From positions 124,001 through 188,000 of the forward strand of contig JAXGLD010000005.1 of the NCBI GenBank assembly GCA_040769385.1: a stretch of 64,000 nt of DNA. The letters run 5' to 3'. Under the pieces are notes generated by a model. That model worked only from the letters and a program-made list of their open reading frames with translations. It did no database searches and was not told where the DNA came from. Positions 43,045 through 53,300 of the stretch are shown here, piece by piece (position 1 is the first letter of the stretch; each line of letters opens with the position of its first letter). This DNA comes from PHAA01 sp022706565 (lineage in GTDB: Bacteria; Bacillota; Syntrophomonadia; Syntrophomonadales; Syntrophomonadaceae). The translations under genes and the position numbers were made by a program.

Positions 43045-46000
43045 TTAGTCCAACTGCATCAGGAGTTCCCCGTTTTTCACCTGCTGATCCACGCTGACCA
43101 CGATGCTGGCCACCGTTCCTTCCAGCGGTGCGGTTACCTGGGTTTCCATCTTCATTGCCTCGATGACCGCCAGACTTTGGCCGGGTTTAACCGCATCACC
43201 GGGTTTGACTAATATCTTGGTCACTGTACCCGGGATACTGGCCCCGATCTGTTTTTTGTCATTGGGGTCAGCCATCGTCGTCGTCCCTATCTCCACATCG
43301 AACTTCTTATGGAATTGCTTATCCAAAACGACCAGCTCGCGGGGGTTGCCGTTGACTTCAAAATAAAGCTTACGCTCGCCTTCCTTGTTGATCTTACCGA
43401 TGGCGACCAGCTTGATGATGAAGGTTTTGCCTTCATCCACCTCGACCTCGCAGATTTCTCCCTCACTGATGCCGTCGAAGAAGACCGGGCTGTTCATGCG
43501 GCTTAAATCTCCATATTCCTTGCGGAACTGAAGGTAATCCTCGAAAACCTTGGGATAAAGAGCATGGCTCAGGACATCCTGCATGGTGGGCTCGATGTCA
43601 AAATTCTCCCGGAGGTGTTTCTCTATGGCTGCAAAATCAACTGGTTCGAGCAGTTCGCCTGGTCTGACGGTGATAGGCTTACGGTCCTTGAGAACCAACT
43701 TCTGCAGTTCCGCGGGAAAGCCTCCAAATGGCTGCCCCATCATTCCCTCGAAATATGCTATGGATGAGTCGGGAAAGCTCAAGTTCTTCCCCTTCTCCAG
43801 GATGTTCTCCGGAGTCAGGTCATTCTTGACCATGAATATGGCCAGATCGCCGACCAGTTTGGAGGAAGGCGTCACCTTCACGATGTCCCCCAGCATGTCG
43901 TTGACCGCTCTATACATCTCCTTGACTTCCTTGAACTTATGGCCCAGTCCAAAACTCTCTACCTGCGGTTTGAGGTTGGAATACTGCCCACCGGGTATCT
44001 CGTACTTGTATACTTCGGCGGTGCCGGATTTCAAGTCGGATTCGAACTGGCTGTAAATAGGCCTGATATCATCCCAGTAATCGGCTATCTCCTGGATCTC
44101 ATCCAGGTTTATGCCGGTGGCCCGATCGGTGTTTTCCAGGGCGGCCACGACCGAATTCAAAGCCGGTTGGCTGGTGATGCCGGCCATGCTGTTGAAAGCA
44201 GTATCGGCGATGTCCACTCCCGCTTCGGCGGCCATGAGTACCGTAGCCACACCGTTGCCGCTGGTGTCATGGGTGTGTAAATGGATGGGCATGCTGATCT
44301 CCTGTTTCAAAGCTCGGATCAGTTTAACCGCTGCATAGGGTTTCAACAGCCCGGCCATATCCTTGATGCCCAGGATGTGAGCACCCCTCTTCTCCAGTTC
44401 TTTGGCGGTGCGCACATAATAGTCAATGGAATACTTGTCGCGGCGTTCATCCAGGATGTCGCCGGTGTAGCATACACAGGCTTCAGCGATCTTGCCTGTC
44501 TTCAAGGTTTCATCGATGGCAACTTCCATACCCTTCAGCCAGTTGAGGGAATCGAAGATACGGAAGACATCGATACCAGCCGCGGCGGCCTCGCGGATGA
44601 ATGTTCGTACCACATTGTCGGGGTAATTGGTATAGCCCACCGCATTGGAGCCCCGCAACAGCATCTGCAGCATGATGTTGGGTATCTTCTCGCGCAGCAG
44701 GGACAACCTCTCCCAAGGTGATTCATGCAGAAAACGGTAGGCCACATCGAAAGTGGCCCCTCCCCACATTTCCAGCGAGAACAGGTCTCTGCCAAAATAG
44801 GAAGTGGCTTCGGCGATACGCAGCATATCCACAGTCCGTATACGGGTGGCGGTCAGGGATTGGTGAGCATCACGCATGGTGGTATCGGATAACAGCAGTT
44901 TGTTCTGGGCTTTCACCCACTCCACCAACCCCTCCGGCCCCTTCCGGTCCAATATCTGCTTGGTTCCGCCCAGTCCGCTATACTCAGGCACCTTGGGAAC
45001 CCGGGGTACATCATAATCCTTCTTCAAGCCCTTGCCTTCGTTCACTACCTTGTCGCCGATGTATTTGAGTACTTGGACTTCGTGGTCTTCATGCGGAGTA
45101 ATATCAAATAATTCCGGGGTATTATCAATGAAACCAGTGTCGCATTCCCCGTTCAAAAACCTGGGGTGGGACAAGACATTGAGTAAAAAGGCTTCGTTGG
45201 TTTTGACCCCGCTGATGACCTGCTCGCGCAAAGCGCGCTTGGCCTTCTGGATGGCGTCCTCGAAGGTACGGGACCAGGTGGTTACCTTGACCAGCAAGCT
45301 GTCATAGTAGGGGCTTATCACGGAACCAGTGTAACCGTTGCCGCCATCCAATCTGATGCCGAATCCGGCCGCGGTGCGGTAGACGTCGATCTTACCGGTA
45401 TCAGGGGCAAATCCGTTGGCGGGATCCTCGGTGGTTACACGGCACTGGATGGCGAACCCCCGAGGCTTGATGGCGCTCTGGCGGATACCGATTTCTTTGG
45501 AATTAAGCTTGTATCCTTCTGCAATCAGGATCTGGCTTTGCACGATATCAATGCCGGTGACGATTTCCGACACCGTATGCTCCACCTGGATGCGCGGATT
45601 CATCTCGATGAAATAATGCTGTCCCTGTTTATCCAGCAGGAATTCCACCGTGCCGGCATTGCGATACTTGACTGAACTGGCGATCTTGAGGGCGTCGGCA
45701 CAAATGGCTTTCCTTTGTTGTTCATTGATGGCCAGGGCCGGGGTGAACTCGATGACTTTCTGGTGTCTCCTTTGGATGGAACAGTCGCGTTCAAACAGGT
45801 GCACGATGTTGCCGTAGTTGTCGCCCAGTACCTGTACCTCGATATGTTTGGGGCTTTCCAGGTATTTTTCAATGAAAATGTCATCGATACCAAATGCCTT
45901 GCGGGCTTCACTCTGGGCGCTGTGGAACTCCCGCAGCAGGTCGGCTTCGTTTCTGACTATCCTCATTCCCCGTCCGCCGCCGCCGGCGGATGCTTTGAGC

Positions 46001-46485
46001 ATAATCGGGTAACCGCACTCCCGGGCACAGGTCAAGGCCTCCTGGTCGGAACTGATAGCCCGTTCCACCCCGGGGATGGTCGGCACGCCGACCTGGTTGG
46101 CGATAATTTTGGATTTGATCTTATCCCCCAACTGGTCCATCATTTCAGGAGTGGGGCCAATGAAAACCAATCCTGATTCAATGCACTTCTTGGCGAATTC
46201 GTAATTCTCCGCCAGGAATCCGTAGCCGGGGTGGATCGCGTCCACACCTTTCTTAAGGGCCAGGCCGATGATCTCTTCGATGCTCAGATAAGCTTCCACT
46301 GGTCCCTTGTTATGGCCGATTAGATATGATTCATCCGATTTGGTCCGAAACAGGGCCAGTTTATCTTCCTTGGAATACACTGAAACGGTGCGGATTCCCA
46401 GTTCATGACAGGCCCTTATTATTCGAATGGCAATTTCGCCACGGTTGGCAATCAGTACTTTCTTAAACTTCTTAACCATACTCAT
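43045..46485 (-). CDS. pyc: pyruvate carboxylase
   Basis: A single-chain 1146 aa anaplerotic enzyme making oxaloacetate from pyruvate and bicarbonate. Domains in order: biotin carboxylase (about 1-455, with KASAGGGGRGMR), carboxyltransferase (about 535-805, with DTTMRDAHQSL), the PYC/OADA region (to about 1040), and the biotinyl domain with EAMKMET, biotinylated Lys1112. The length is normal. ATG 46485 is preceded by GGGGAG; an ATG two codons later is an alternative. No birA adjacent. Monocistronic, ending at the bidirectional terminator. Confidence 0.97.
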   Translation of the reverse strand: MSMVKKFKKVLIANRGEIAIRIIRACHELGIRTVSVYSKEDKLALFRTKSDESYLIGHNKGPVEAYLSIEEIIGLALKKGVDAIHPGYGFLAENYEFAKKCIESGLVFIGPTPEMMDQLGDKIKSKIIANQVGVPTIPGVERAISSDQEALTCARECGYPIMLKASAGGGGRGMRIVRNEADLLREFHSAQSEARKAFGIDDIFIEKYLESPKHIEVQVLGDNYGNIVHLFERDCSIQRRHQKVIEFTPALAINEQQRKAICADALKIASSVKYRNAGTVEFLLDKQGQHYFIEMNPRIQVEHTVSEIVTGIDIVQSQILIAEGYKLNSKEIGIRQSAIKPRGFAIQCRVTTEDPANGFAPDTGKIDVYRTAAGFGIRLDGGNGYTGSVISPYYDSLLVKVTTWSRTFEDAIQKAKRALREQVISGVKTNEAFLLNVLSHPRFLNGECDTGFIDNTPELFDITPHEDHEVQVLKYIGDKVVNEGKGLKKDYDVPRVPKVPEYSGLGGTKQILDRKGPEGLVEWVKAQNKLLLSDTTMRDAHQSLTATRIRTVDMLRIAEATSYFGRDLFSLEMWGGATFDVAYRFLHESPWERLSLLREKIPNIMLQMLLRGSNAVGYTNYPDNVVRTFIREAAAAGIDVFRIFDSLNWLKGMEVAIDETLKTGKIAEACVCYTGDILDERRDKYSIDYYVRTAKELEKRGAHILGIKDMAGLLKPYAAVKLIRALKQEISMPIHLHTHDTSGNGVATVLMAAEAGVDIADTAFNSMAGITSQPALNSVVAALENTDRATGINLDEIQEIADYWDDIRPIYSQFESDLKSGTAEVYKYEIPGGQYSNLKPQVESFGLGHKFKEVKEMYRAVNDMLGDIVKVTPSSKLVGDLAIFMVKNDLTPENILEKGKNLSFPDSSIAYFEGMMGQPFGGFPAELQKLVLKDRKPITVRPGELLEPVDFAAIEKHLRENFDIEPTMQDVLSHALYPKVFEDYLQFRKEYGDLSRMNSPVFFDGISEGEICEVEVDEGKTFIIKLVAIGKINKEGERKLYFEVNGNPRELVVLDKQFHKKFDVEIGTTTMADPNDKKQIGASIPGTVTKILVKPGDAVKPGQSLAVIEAMKMETQVTAPLEGTVASIVVSVDQQVKNGELLMQLD

Positions 46486-46660
46486 ACCTCGCTCCCCTCT
46501 AAATGTCCCCGTATATTATACTCTAACCTCCGCCCTAAAATCTCCTGTAAAAACCATGTATGCAAAAAACATACCCGTGGAATTGGCATTCTGAGCGCAT
46601 TTTTGCCTGTTCCGGGTGACATACTAAAAATGCCAGCCTAACTGAAAGTGGGAATATGAC

Positions 46661-48064
46661 ATGCATAAAAATGGACTATCCGCCTTCCAGCTGACCATGA
46701 TGGCCTTGGGCACGGTGGTCGGCGGTTCGTTTTTCCTGGCTACCTCGATCGCCATAAGGGCCTCCGGCCCCTCGATCATTATCGGGTTCATATTGGGAGG
46801 TATCCTAGTCTATATCATTCTCAACGCCCTGTCCGAGATGACGGTGGCCAATCCCTGCGTCGGTTCTTTTCGCACCCATGCCGCCCAGACCTATGGGCCT
46901 TTCGTAGGATACATGGTAGGTTGGGTGTATTGGACCGGCCTGATCCTGACCATGTCCAGCGAGGCTACCGCCGCGGCCTTGCTCATTAAAAGCTGGTCGC
47001 CGCAATTGTCCTTACCCCTGCTTTCTATCGCCATCGTACTGGGTGTAACCTTCATAAACCTGCTGGGGGCGCAGCAGGTAACCAAGCTGGAGAGCAGCCT
47101 GGCGGGTGTGAAGATCCTGGCTTTGGTGCTGTTTATCGTAATTGCCGCCCTGCTGATATTTGGGTTTTGGCCCGGCCAGCCGGCGGTGGAATTGGGCGAG
47201 ATGCGGAACACGGTTCTATTCCCCCATGGAATCGGGGGGCTGGGTGGCAGTTTGTTGATTGTACTGCTGGGTTACGCCGGGTTTGAAATCATCGGCCTGG
47301 CTGCCTCCGAAACCCGCGATCCCCACAAAACCGTTCCTCGGGCCATCAATTTTACGATTATCTCCTTATTGACTCTGTATATCACCGTAATGGTCTTGTT
47401 GCTGCCGTTGATCCCCACGGGAGCCTTGGCTCCTGCCACCAGCCCTATGGTGGCGGCCTTGGAGAGATATGGTCTGGGGGTAGCCGCGGGAGTGGTAAAC
47501 TTCGTTTTGGTCACTGCCATTCTGTCCACCATGCTGGCCTCGGTTTTCGGATTGGGTCGGATGCTGCGTTCGCTGGCCGATGCGGGGGACGCCCCCGCCT
47601 TTTTGATCGACCGCGGTGACGTACCCCTGCGGGGCATCCTTTTTTCGGGGGTAACCATGTTGGCGGCGGTCAGCCTGTCCTACGTGCTTCCCGACCGCAT
47701 CTACCTGTTCCTGATCAGCTCGGGAGGATTCTCCCTGCTGATGGCTTATCTGGCTATCGTCGTCACCCACTTGCGCTATCGCCGCATCTATGGCTGCCCG
47801 CCCCGGGGCAACTGCCAATTGGTGGGGTACCCCTATACCACTTGGATTGGAATAATAAGCCTGGTAATCGCTATTGTCACCATGCCCTTGATTCCCGGTC
47901 AGGGTACCGGACTTTTGGCGGGATTATTCCTGGTTGCGCTCTATTCGCTGGTTTATCTTTTATCCCGCGTGGTCCGCACCCGGACTGTGCCCGCCGCCAA
48001 ACCAGCACCGGAACTTCCTCCGCGGGAAACCTATTGTAAAAATGAATCAGAAAAGGACAGATAA
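46661..48064 (+). CDS. APC-family amino acid permease
   Basis: A 467 aa integral membrane protein with about twelve helices. The APC helix 1 signature ALGTVVGGSFFLATSIAI and the helix 6 region GYAGFEIIGLAASETRDPHKTVPRAI are present. The C-terminal tail is hydrophilic and rich in Pro and charged residues. The substrate is unknown. The ribosome binding site is weak (AAAGTGGGA). Divergent from pyc and followed by a good terminator. Confidence 0.9.
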   Translation: MHKNGLSAFQLTMMALGTVVGGSFFLATSIAIRASGPSIIIGFILGGILVYIILNALSEMTVANPCVGSFRTHAAQTYGPFVGYMVGWVYWTGLILTMSSEATAAALLIKSWSPQLSLPLLSIAIVLGVTFINLLGAQQVTKLESSLAGVKILALVLFIVIAALLIFGFWPGQPAVELGEMRNTVLFPHGIGGLGGSLLIVLLGYAGFEIIGLAASETRDPHKTVPRAINFTIISLLTLYITVMVLLLPLIPTGALAPATSPMVAALERYGLGVAAGVVNFVLVTAILSTMLASVFGLGRMLRSLADAGDAPAFLIDRGDVPLRGILFSGVTMLAAVSLSYVLPDRIYLFLISSGGFSLLMAYLAIVVTHLRYRRIYGCPPRGNCQLVGYPYTTWIGIISLVIAIVTMPLIPGQGTGLLAGLFLVALYSLVYLLSRVVRTRTVPAAKPAPELPPRETYCKNESEKDR

Positions 48065-48083
48065 AAGAGTTGATCGCTTGAAA

Positions 48084-48113
48084 AAGAGCCGGCCTTAAAT
48101 TCAGCCGGCTCTT
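48084..48113 (+). terminator. terminator after the APC permease
   Basis: AAGAGCCGGC (48084-48093) and GCCGGCTCTT (48104-48113) form a 10-bp stem with a 10-base loop, followed by AATTTCG. Confidence 0.7.
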
Positions 48114-48244
48114 AATTTCGACTCCAGGCTATTCAAAGACCCTGTCTGGATCAAACCGCCGGGCTGGAAGAGCACCTGTCGCGACCGCCCTCATAGTATA
48201 ATTAGCTTGTAATGGAATCTCTCAATGGAAAGGCGGCAGCGGCA

Positions 48245-48880
48245 ATGTGCGGACGTTATACCCTGGCGGTGGAGATGGATGAACTGGCCGAACGCTTCGG
48301 CTGTCCCAAAGTGGAAGCGGTTTTCAAAGCTCGCTACAATGTGGCCCCCACCCAGGTTATGCCGGTGGTTGTTGCGCCGGGCGGGCACCGGCAACTTCGC
48401 TTCATGCGCTGGGGGCTGGTACCTTTTTGGGCCAGGGAGAAGAGCATCGGCAACAAATTGATAAACTGCCGGGTGGAGTCGGCCGCTGAGAAACCGTCCT
48501 TCAAGCACAGCTATCGCCGCCGCCGCTGCCTAGTGCCGGCCACCGGATATTTCGAGTGGCAGAAACGCCCGGCCGGCAAGCAGCCTTTCTATATACGCCC
48601 CCTCGATCACCGCATCTTCGCCATGGCTGGCTTGTGGGATGCATGGACCGACCCGGAGGGAGAGATTCTTTATTCCTATGCCATTTTGACTACCGAAGCT
48701 ACCCCCGCTACATTTCACATCCATGACCGCATGCCCTATATATTGCGCCCGGATCAGGAGTCCGCCTGGCTGCAGGGTCAGGTGCCCGGGACCGTCGAGG
48801 ACCGGCTGGAGGCCTACGAGATCAGCGCTTTGGTCAATAAACCCGCCAACGACCAGCCCGAAATAATCTTGCCTATATAA
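48245..48880 (+). CDS. yedK: YedK/HMCES-family abasic-site crosslinking (SRAP) protein
   Basis: A 211 aa SOS-response-associated peptidase-fold protein that crosslinks to abasic sites in single-stranded DNA. Cys2 (MCGRY) is the crosslinking residue, and Asn32 (YNVAPTQ), Glu104 (GYFEW) and His160 (HIHDRMP) are the active-site set. The start must be ATG 48245, because the Cys has to follow Met directly; the upstream frame is excluded. It lies 205 bases upstream of the LexA-controlled operon on the same strand; no LexA box was seen before the gene itself. Confidence 0.94.
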   Translation: MCGRYTLAVEMDELAERFGCPKVEAVFKARYNVAPTQVMPVVVAPGGHRQLRFMRWGLVPFWAREKSIGNKLINCRVESAAEKPSFKHSYRRRRCLVPATGYFEWQKRPAGKQPFYIRPLDHRIFAMAGLWDAWTDPEGEILYSYAILTTEATPATFHIHDRMPYILRPDQESAWLQGQVPGTVEDRLEAYEISALVNKPANDQPEIILPI

Positions 48881-49029
48881 TCCGGCCGATATAACCCGGT
48901 CGATTTCATCGCATCAGTTTTTCGCATTGGCTCATCAGGATCTTTCCATTAGGGCCCATACCGAAATTGCCGCGGCAGGAAGGGAAAAAATCCCTCCATC
49001 CCTGGTGAAATTTGCCCTGCTCCCTATTC

Positions 49030-49057
49030 TTGACAAGAACATATGTTCTGTTATAGC
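49030..49057 (+). promoter_or_regulatory. LexA-controlled promoter of the imuB-like operon
   Basis: -35 TTGACA (49030-49035), 16-base spacer, -10 TATAGC (49052-49057). Inside the spacer GAACATATGTTC (49037-49048) is a perfect palindrome identical to the core of the Gram-positive LexA/DinR box. LexA bound there would block RNA polymerase. The start near 49064 leaves about 22 bases before the ATG at 49086. Confidence 0.88.
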
Positions 49058-49085
49058 ATGGGTATACGATCAGGATGGTGATACG

Positions 49086-50123
49086 ATGCGCAAGATTGTC
49101 TATATTTTTTTAAACGACGGGTCATTCGATGATGAACTGCTGCAGGCCTGCAGCCAGCATTCTTCCCTGCTGGAGCCGGTGGGCAGCCAGGAATTATTCT
49201 TGGACCTCAGTTCTTTCCAGCGAATCGGGGATATCCTCGAGGCACTGGCGGCGACCTTGGCCGACTTGGCGGGCCGGGCATCGATGGGGCTGGCCTCTTC
49301 GCCCTTGCTGGCCCGGCTGGCAGCCCACCGCTGCACCTATCCGGGCACGGCGCACTCCACCTGTCGCTCTTTTGCCCGTGGGACGGTCAACATTGTCCAG
49401 GTAATCCCCGGGCAGGAGGCTCTGTTTGTGGGCACCTTTCCTCTCCCCGAATTCGCCCCCCTGTCAGCGCGCGAGTGCCGCCTGCTCAACCGGCTGGGAT
49501 ATGTCCAGGTCGGGGATCTGGCTGGTTTGGGCCCCTACCGCCTTAAGCAAATTTTGAAACGTGACGTCTCCTCACTGTGGCAGAATATCCAGGGCCGTGA
49601 TTACACTCCGGTGCGGGGTTTGTACCCTCCCGAACGGCTCGGTTATGGGTTGAGCTGGGAAGAAGACAGCCGCGGCCCGGGGCAGCTGCTGGAGTTCATC
49701 CGGGCCGGCGCCGGGGAGTTGAGCAGTCGCCTGGAAAGACGCCAGGTGGGCTGCCACCTGGTGGAAATGCAGCTTGATCTGTCCGGGGGAACCAACCTCA
49801 TCCAGCAGCGCAGGGTGTCCCCCGCCTGTCATAGCCGGGAGCGGCTGACGATGATCCTGGAGGGGCTGCTGCCGGACCTCGATAAACCGGTGGATGGCCT
49901 GAGGATTTTCCTGAGCGATTTAAAACCTCTGGAGATGCGGTCCCAGGATCTCTTCACCCTACGGTACACTTACCAGCAGGAGGCCCGGGAACGAAAACGA
50001 TCCGCTACCCTGGAGCAACTCCTGCAGCGTTTCCCCGGCCGCCTGGGAATGGGCATGGAAGCCGACCGCCGCGAACAGGTCCTGCTGTTCTGGGATCCCT
50101 GGCGTTTCTCGCCCGGGAGGTAA
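49086..50123 (+). CDS. imuB: ImuB-like Y-family polymerase homologue, N-terminally reduced
   Basis: A 345 aa protein related to ImuB. The Y-family palm remnant QELFLDLSSF (35-44) aligns with the SIDEAFLDL region, but the catalytic Asp is Gln, and the earlier DxD/FFAS segment is missing altogether. Next come GLASSPLLARLAAHR, the HhH-like RLGYVQVGDLAGLGPYRL, and a little-finger domain (about 190-310). The C-terminus contains QVLLF (331-335), resembling a beta-clamp-binding motif. It cannot be an active polymerase and is probably a clamp adaptor. The ATG after GGATGG is fixed by the SOS promoter just upstream. Confidence 0.82.
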   Translation: MRKIVYIFLNDGSFDDELLQACSQHSSLLEPVGSQELFLDLSSFQRIGDILEALAATLADLAGRASMGLASSPLLARLAAHRCTYPGTAHSTCRSFARGTVNIVQVIPGQEALFVGTFPLPEFAPLSARECRLLNRLGYVQVGDLAGLGPYRLKQILKRDVSSLWQNIQGRDYTPVRGLYPPERLGYGLSWEEDSRGPGQLLEFIRAGAGELSSRLERRQVGCHLVEMQLDLSGGTNLIQQRRVSPACHSRERLTMILEGLLPDLDKPVDGLRIFLSDLKPLEMRSQDLFTLRYTYQQEARERKRSATLEQLLQRFPGRLGMGMEADRREQVLLFWDPWRFSPGR

Positions 50124-50128
50124 AAACC

Positions 50129-50371
50129 ATGAAAAACCATATACCTTTGCAGGTGGAATGCGATGGTGACCAGGGACCGACCGCGGTCCGCTACCATGAC
50201 AAACCTCTCCGGGTGGTGGCCCGCCTGGAATACTGGCATGACACCGGTTGCTGGTGGGCCGGAGAAAGCGAGAAGCATTTCTACCGCCTCATCCTGGAAG
50301 ACCAGAGCATAAGGGAGATCTTTTACGATCTGGTCGAAGAAGAATGGTTTCTATACAAGACTTACGATTAG
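50129..50371 (+). CDS. DUF6504-type small protein
   Basis: An 80 aa acidic/aromatic protein with RVVARLEYWHDTGCWW and EIFYDLVEEEWFLYKTYD, a pattern I associate with DUF6504, encoded between imuB and dnaE2 in several bacteria. It is five bases after the ImuB-like stop and behind GGGAGG, so it belongs to the operon. Its function is unknown. Its TAG stop overlaps the ribosome binding site of dnaE2. Confidence 0.75.
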   Translation: MKNHIPLQVECDGDQGPTAVRYHDKPLRVVARLEYWHDTGCWWAGESEKHFYRLILEDQSIREIFYDLVEEEWFLYKTYD

Positions 50372-50380
50372 GTGTCGCTT

Positions 50381-53300
50381 ATGAACTTTGTTCACCTGCA
50401 TTGCCATACCCCCTTTTCATTTCTGGACGGGGCCAGCCAGGTGGAAGAGCTGGTCCGGAGGGCCGCTGAATTGGAAATGCCGGCTCTGGCAGTGACCGAC
50501 CACAACAACCTGTCCGCGGCGGTGCAATTTGCCCAGGCGGCGGCCAAATTCGGACTCAAGGCTATTCAGGGGACAGAGGTGAGCCTGGCCGACGGCAGTC
50601 ACCTTACCCTGCTGGCCGAGGATGAGCGCGGCTATGCCTCTTTATGCCGATTGATCACCCGGGCTCATCTCAGCAATCCCCGCGGCCAGCCGGCGGTCCG
50701 TGCAACCGACCTGGAAGAACTGCCGGGGGTTATCGTCCTGTCCGGCTGCCGCCAAGGTTTAATCCCCCGCTCCATCCTGAAGGGCGATTATCGCCAGGCC
50801 CGCCAGCAGGCGGCACTATACAAATCCTGGTGGGGCCGCGGCTCCTTCTATATAGAATTGCAGAACCTGCTTTTGCCCGGCGACCATTATCTCAACCAGC
50901 GCCTGCTGGAGCTGGCCGCGGAGCTGGACCTGGAAGTGGTGGCCACCAACAACGTTCACTACGCCCGCCATGAGGATTTTTTCCTCCATGATGTCCTGTG
51001 CTGCGTGAAAAAGTTGATCACGGTCCATGATATCGACCCCGCCCGACCCCTCAACGGCGAGAGTTATGTGAAGAGTGAGATCCAGATGCAGGGCCTGTTT
51101 CCCGCTTGCCCCCAGGCCCTGGCCAATACCCTGCGCATCGCCGAGCGCTGCCAGTCCTTCTTGCATGAGCCGGTCTTTCATTTTCCCAGTTTTCCTCTGC
51201 TGCCCGGACAGGAGGCAGCCCAGGTTTTGCGCCGGCTGGTCTGGGAGGGGGCCCAGCGCCGTTACCGCAGGATCACCCCAGCGGTAACCGAGCGGCTTGA
51301 ATATGAGCTGCGGGTAATCGAGCAGATGGGATTTCCTGATTACTTCCTGGTAGTCTGGGATTTGGCCCGCTACTCGCGCCAGGAGGGTATCCGTTATGCC
51401 GGACGGGGTTCGGCGGCTGATTCCCTGGCCGCTTACTGTCTGGGCATCACCGAGGTGGATTCCCTGCAGCGGGGCTTGCTGTTTGAACGTTTCATGAATC
51501 CGGAACGGGTGGGGATGCCCGATATCGATATCGACTTCGAGTCCCGTTACCGGGACCAGGTGATCGAGTATGTCTATCGTAAATATGGGTCCGAGTATGT
51601 AGCCCGGGTAGCGACCTACAACACCTTCCGGGCCCGCTCCGCCTTGCGCGAACTGGGCAAGGCGCTGGGCTTTCCGGAAGTGGAACTGGACCCTTTGTGC
51701 AAGCGCATGCCCTTCTATGCCCGGGCCGACCAGATCCGCGCCCTTCTCCAGCGGCTGCCCGAGCTCCGGGACAGCCCCCTGCACCAGCCTCGTTACCAAC
51801 TGCTGCTGGATTGCTGCGACCGGTTGGCGGGATTCCCGCGTTTCCTGGGTATGCACCTGGGCGGCCTGGTGATCAGCGATATTCCCATCACCAACCTCAC
51901 CCCCCTGCAGGAATCAGGGATGGGGCCGGTCATCAGCCAGTTCGACAAGGATGATATCGAGGGGCTGGGGCTGGTCAAGCTGGACCTGCTCTCCCTGCGC
52001 ACCTTGTCGGTGATCCAGGATGCCACCGCCCAGATCCGCTCCTCCGGGAAGGACATGGATTACGAGGCCATCCCCCTGGATGACCGGGATACCTTCGCCA
52101 TGATCAACCGGGGCGAGACCATCGGCGTATTTCAATTGGAAAGCCCGGCCCAGCGAGCCTTGCAGTCCCGCTTCCAGGCTTCCGAATTCGAGGATGTGGT
52201 AGCCAGCATGGCCCTGATCCGGCCTGGTCCCATCAAAGGCAATATGGTCGACCCTTATGTGGCCCGGCGCCTGGGCCAGGAGGAGGTCAGCTACCTGCAT
52301 CCCTGGCTGGAACCGATCCTGAAAAAAACCTATGGGGTGGTGTTGTTCCAGGAGCAGGTGATCGAGATCGGCCAGGTCATCGCCGGCTTTACCCCGGCGG
52401 AGGCCGACCAGCTGCGCCGAGTCATGACCCACTCCCGCTCCCAGAAGATGATGGAGGAACTGGGCCGGACCTTTGTGGAGCGTTCAGTGGAGCGCGGCAT
52501 CGAGCCGGCCCTGGCCGAGGAGATCTTCGCCTGCATGCTGGGCTACGCCAGTTATGGCTTCTGCGAGGCCCATGCCGCCGCCTTCGCTACCACCAGTTAT
52601 AAGTCCGCCTATCTGATCCGGCATCACCCGGCCGAATACTTTACGGCTATCCTCAACCACCAGCCGATGGGGTTTTACCCGCCGCGAGTGATCGGCAACG
52701 AAGTCCGGCGCCGCGGCATCAGCCTGCTGCCTCCCGATGTCTGTAGCAGCAGCATCGATTTTACTGTCGAGCAAGGGGCCATTCGGGTGGGGCTCAAGCA
52801 AATCAAGGGGCTGAGTACCGCTTCTTTGGAGTCGATCGTAAACGCCCGGGAGCAGGCTGCTTATGTCTCCCCCCTTGATTTCGTAGTCCGCACCACCATT
52901 CCCCAGGACAGCCTGGAGAATCTGATGCGTTGTGGAGCCCTGGATAGTTTATGCAGCCATCGGCGCTTCCTGTTAAGCCAGCTTTATTATTACCTGGAAA
53001 AAAGACAGGCCCGGCAGAGCGGGACCACCCTGCTCTTCGAGGAACAGGCCATTCCCACCGGGGCGGATTTCAGCCCGGCGGAGAAGCGCACCTGGGAGTA
53101 CAATTTGCTGGGACTGTATGTAGGGGAGCATCCCATGGCCGCCTGGCGCCCGATGCTTAAGAACAATGGGTTTAAATCCAGCCGGGACTTGCCGGATTGC
53201 GCCGCGGGGATGACGGTTTGGGCTGCCGGCCTGTTGCTGCATCCCCACCGTCCTCCTACCCGCAGCGGCAAGATCACCGTTTTCTTCTCCCTGGAAGATG

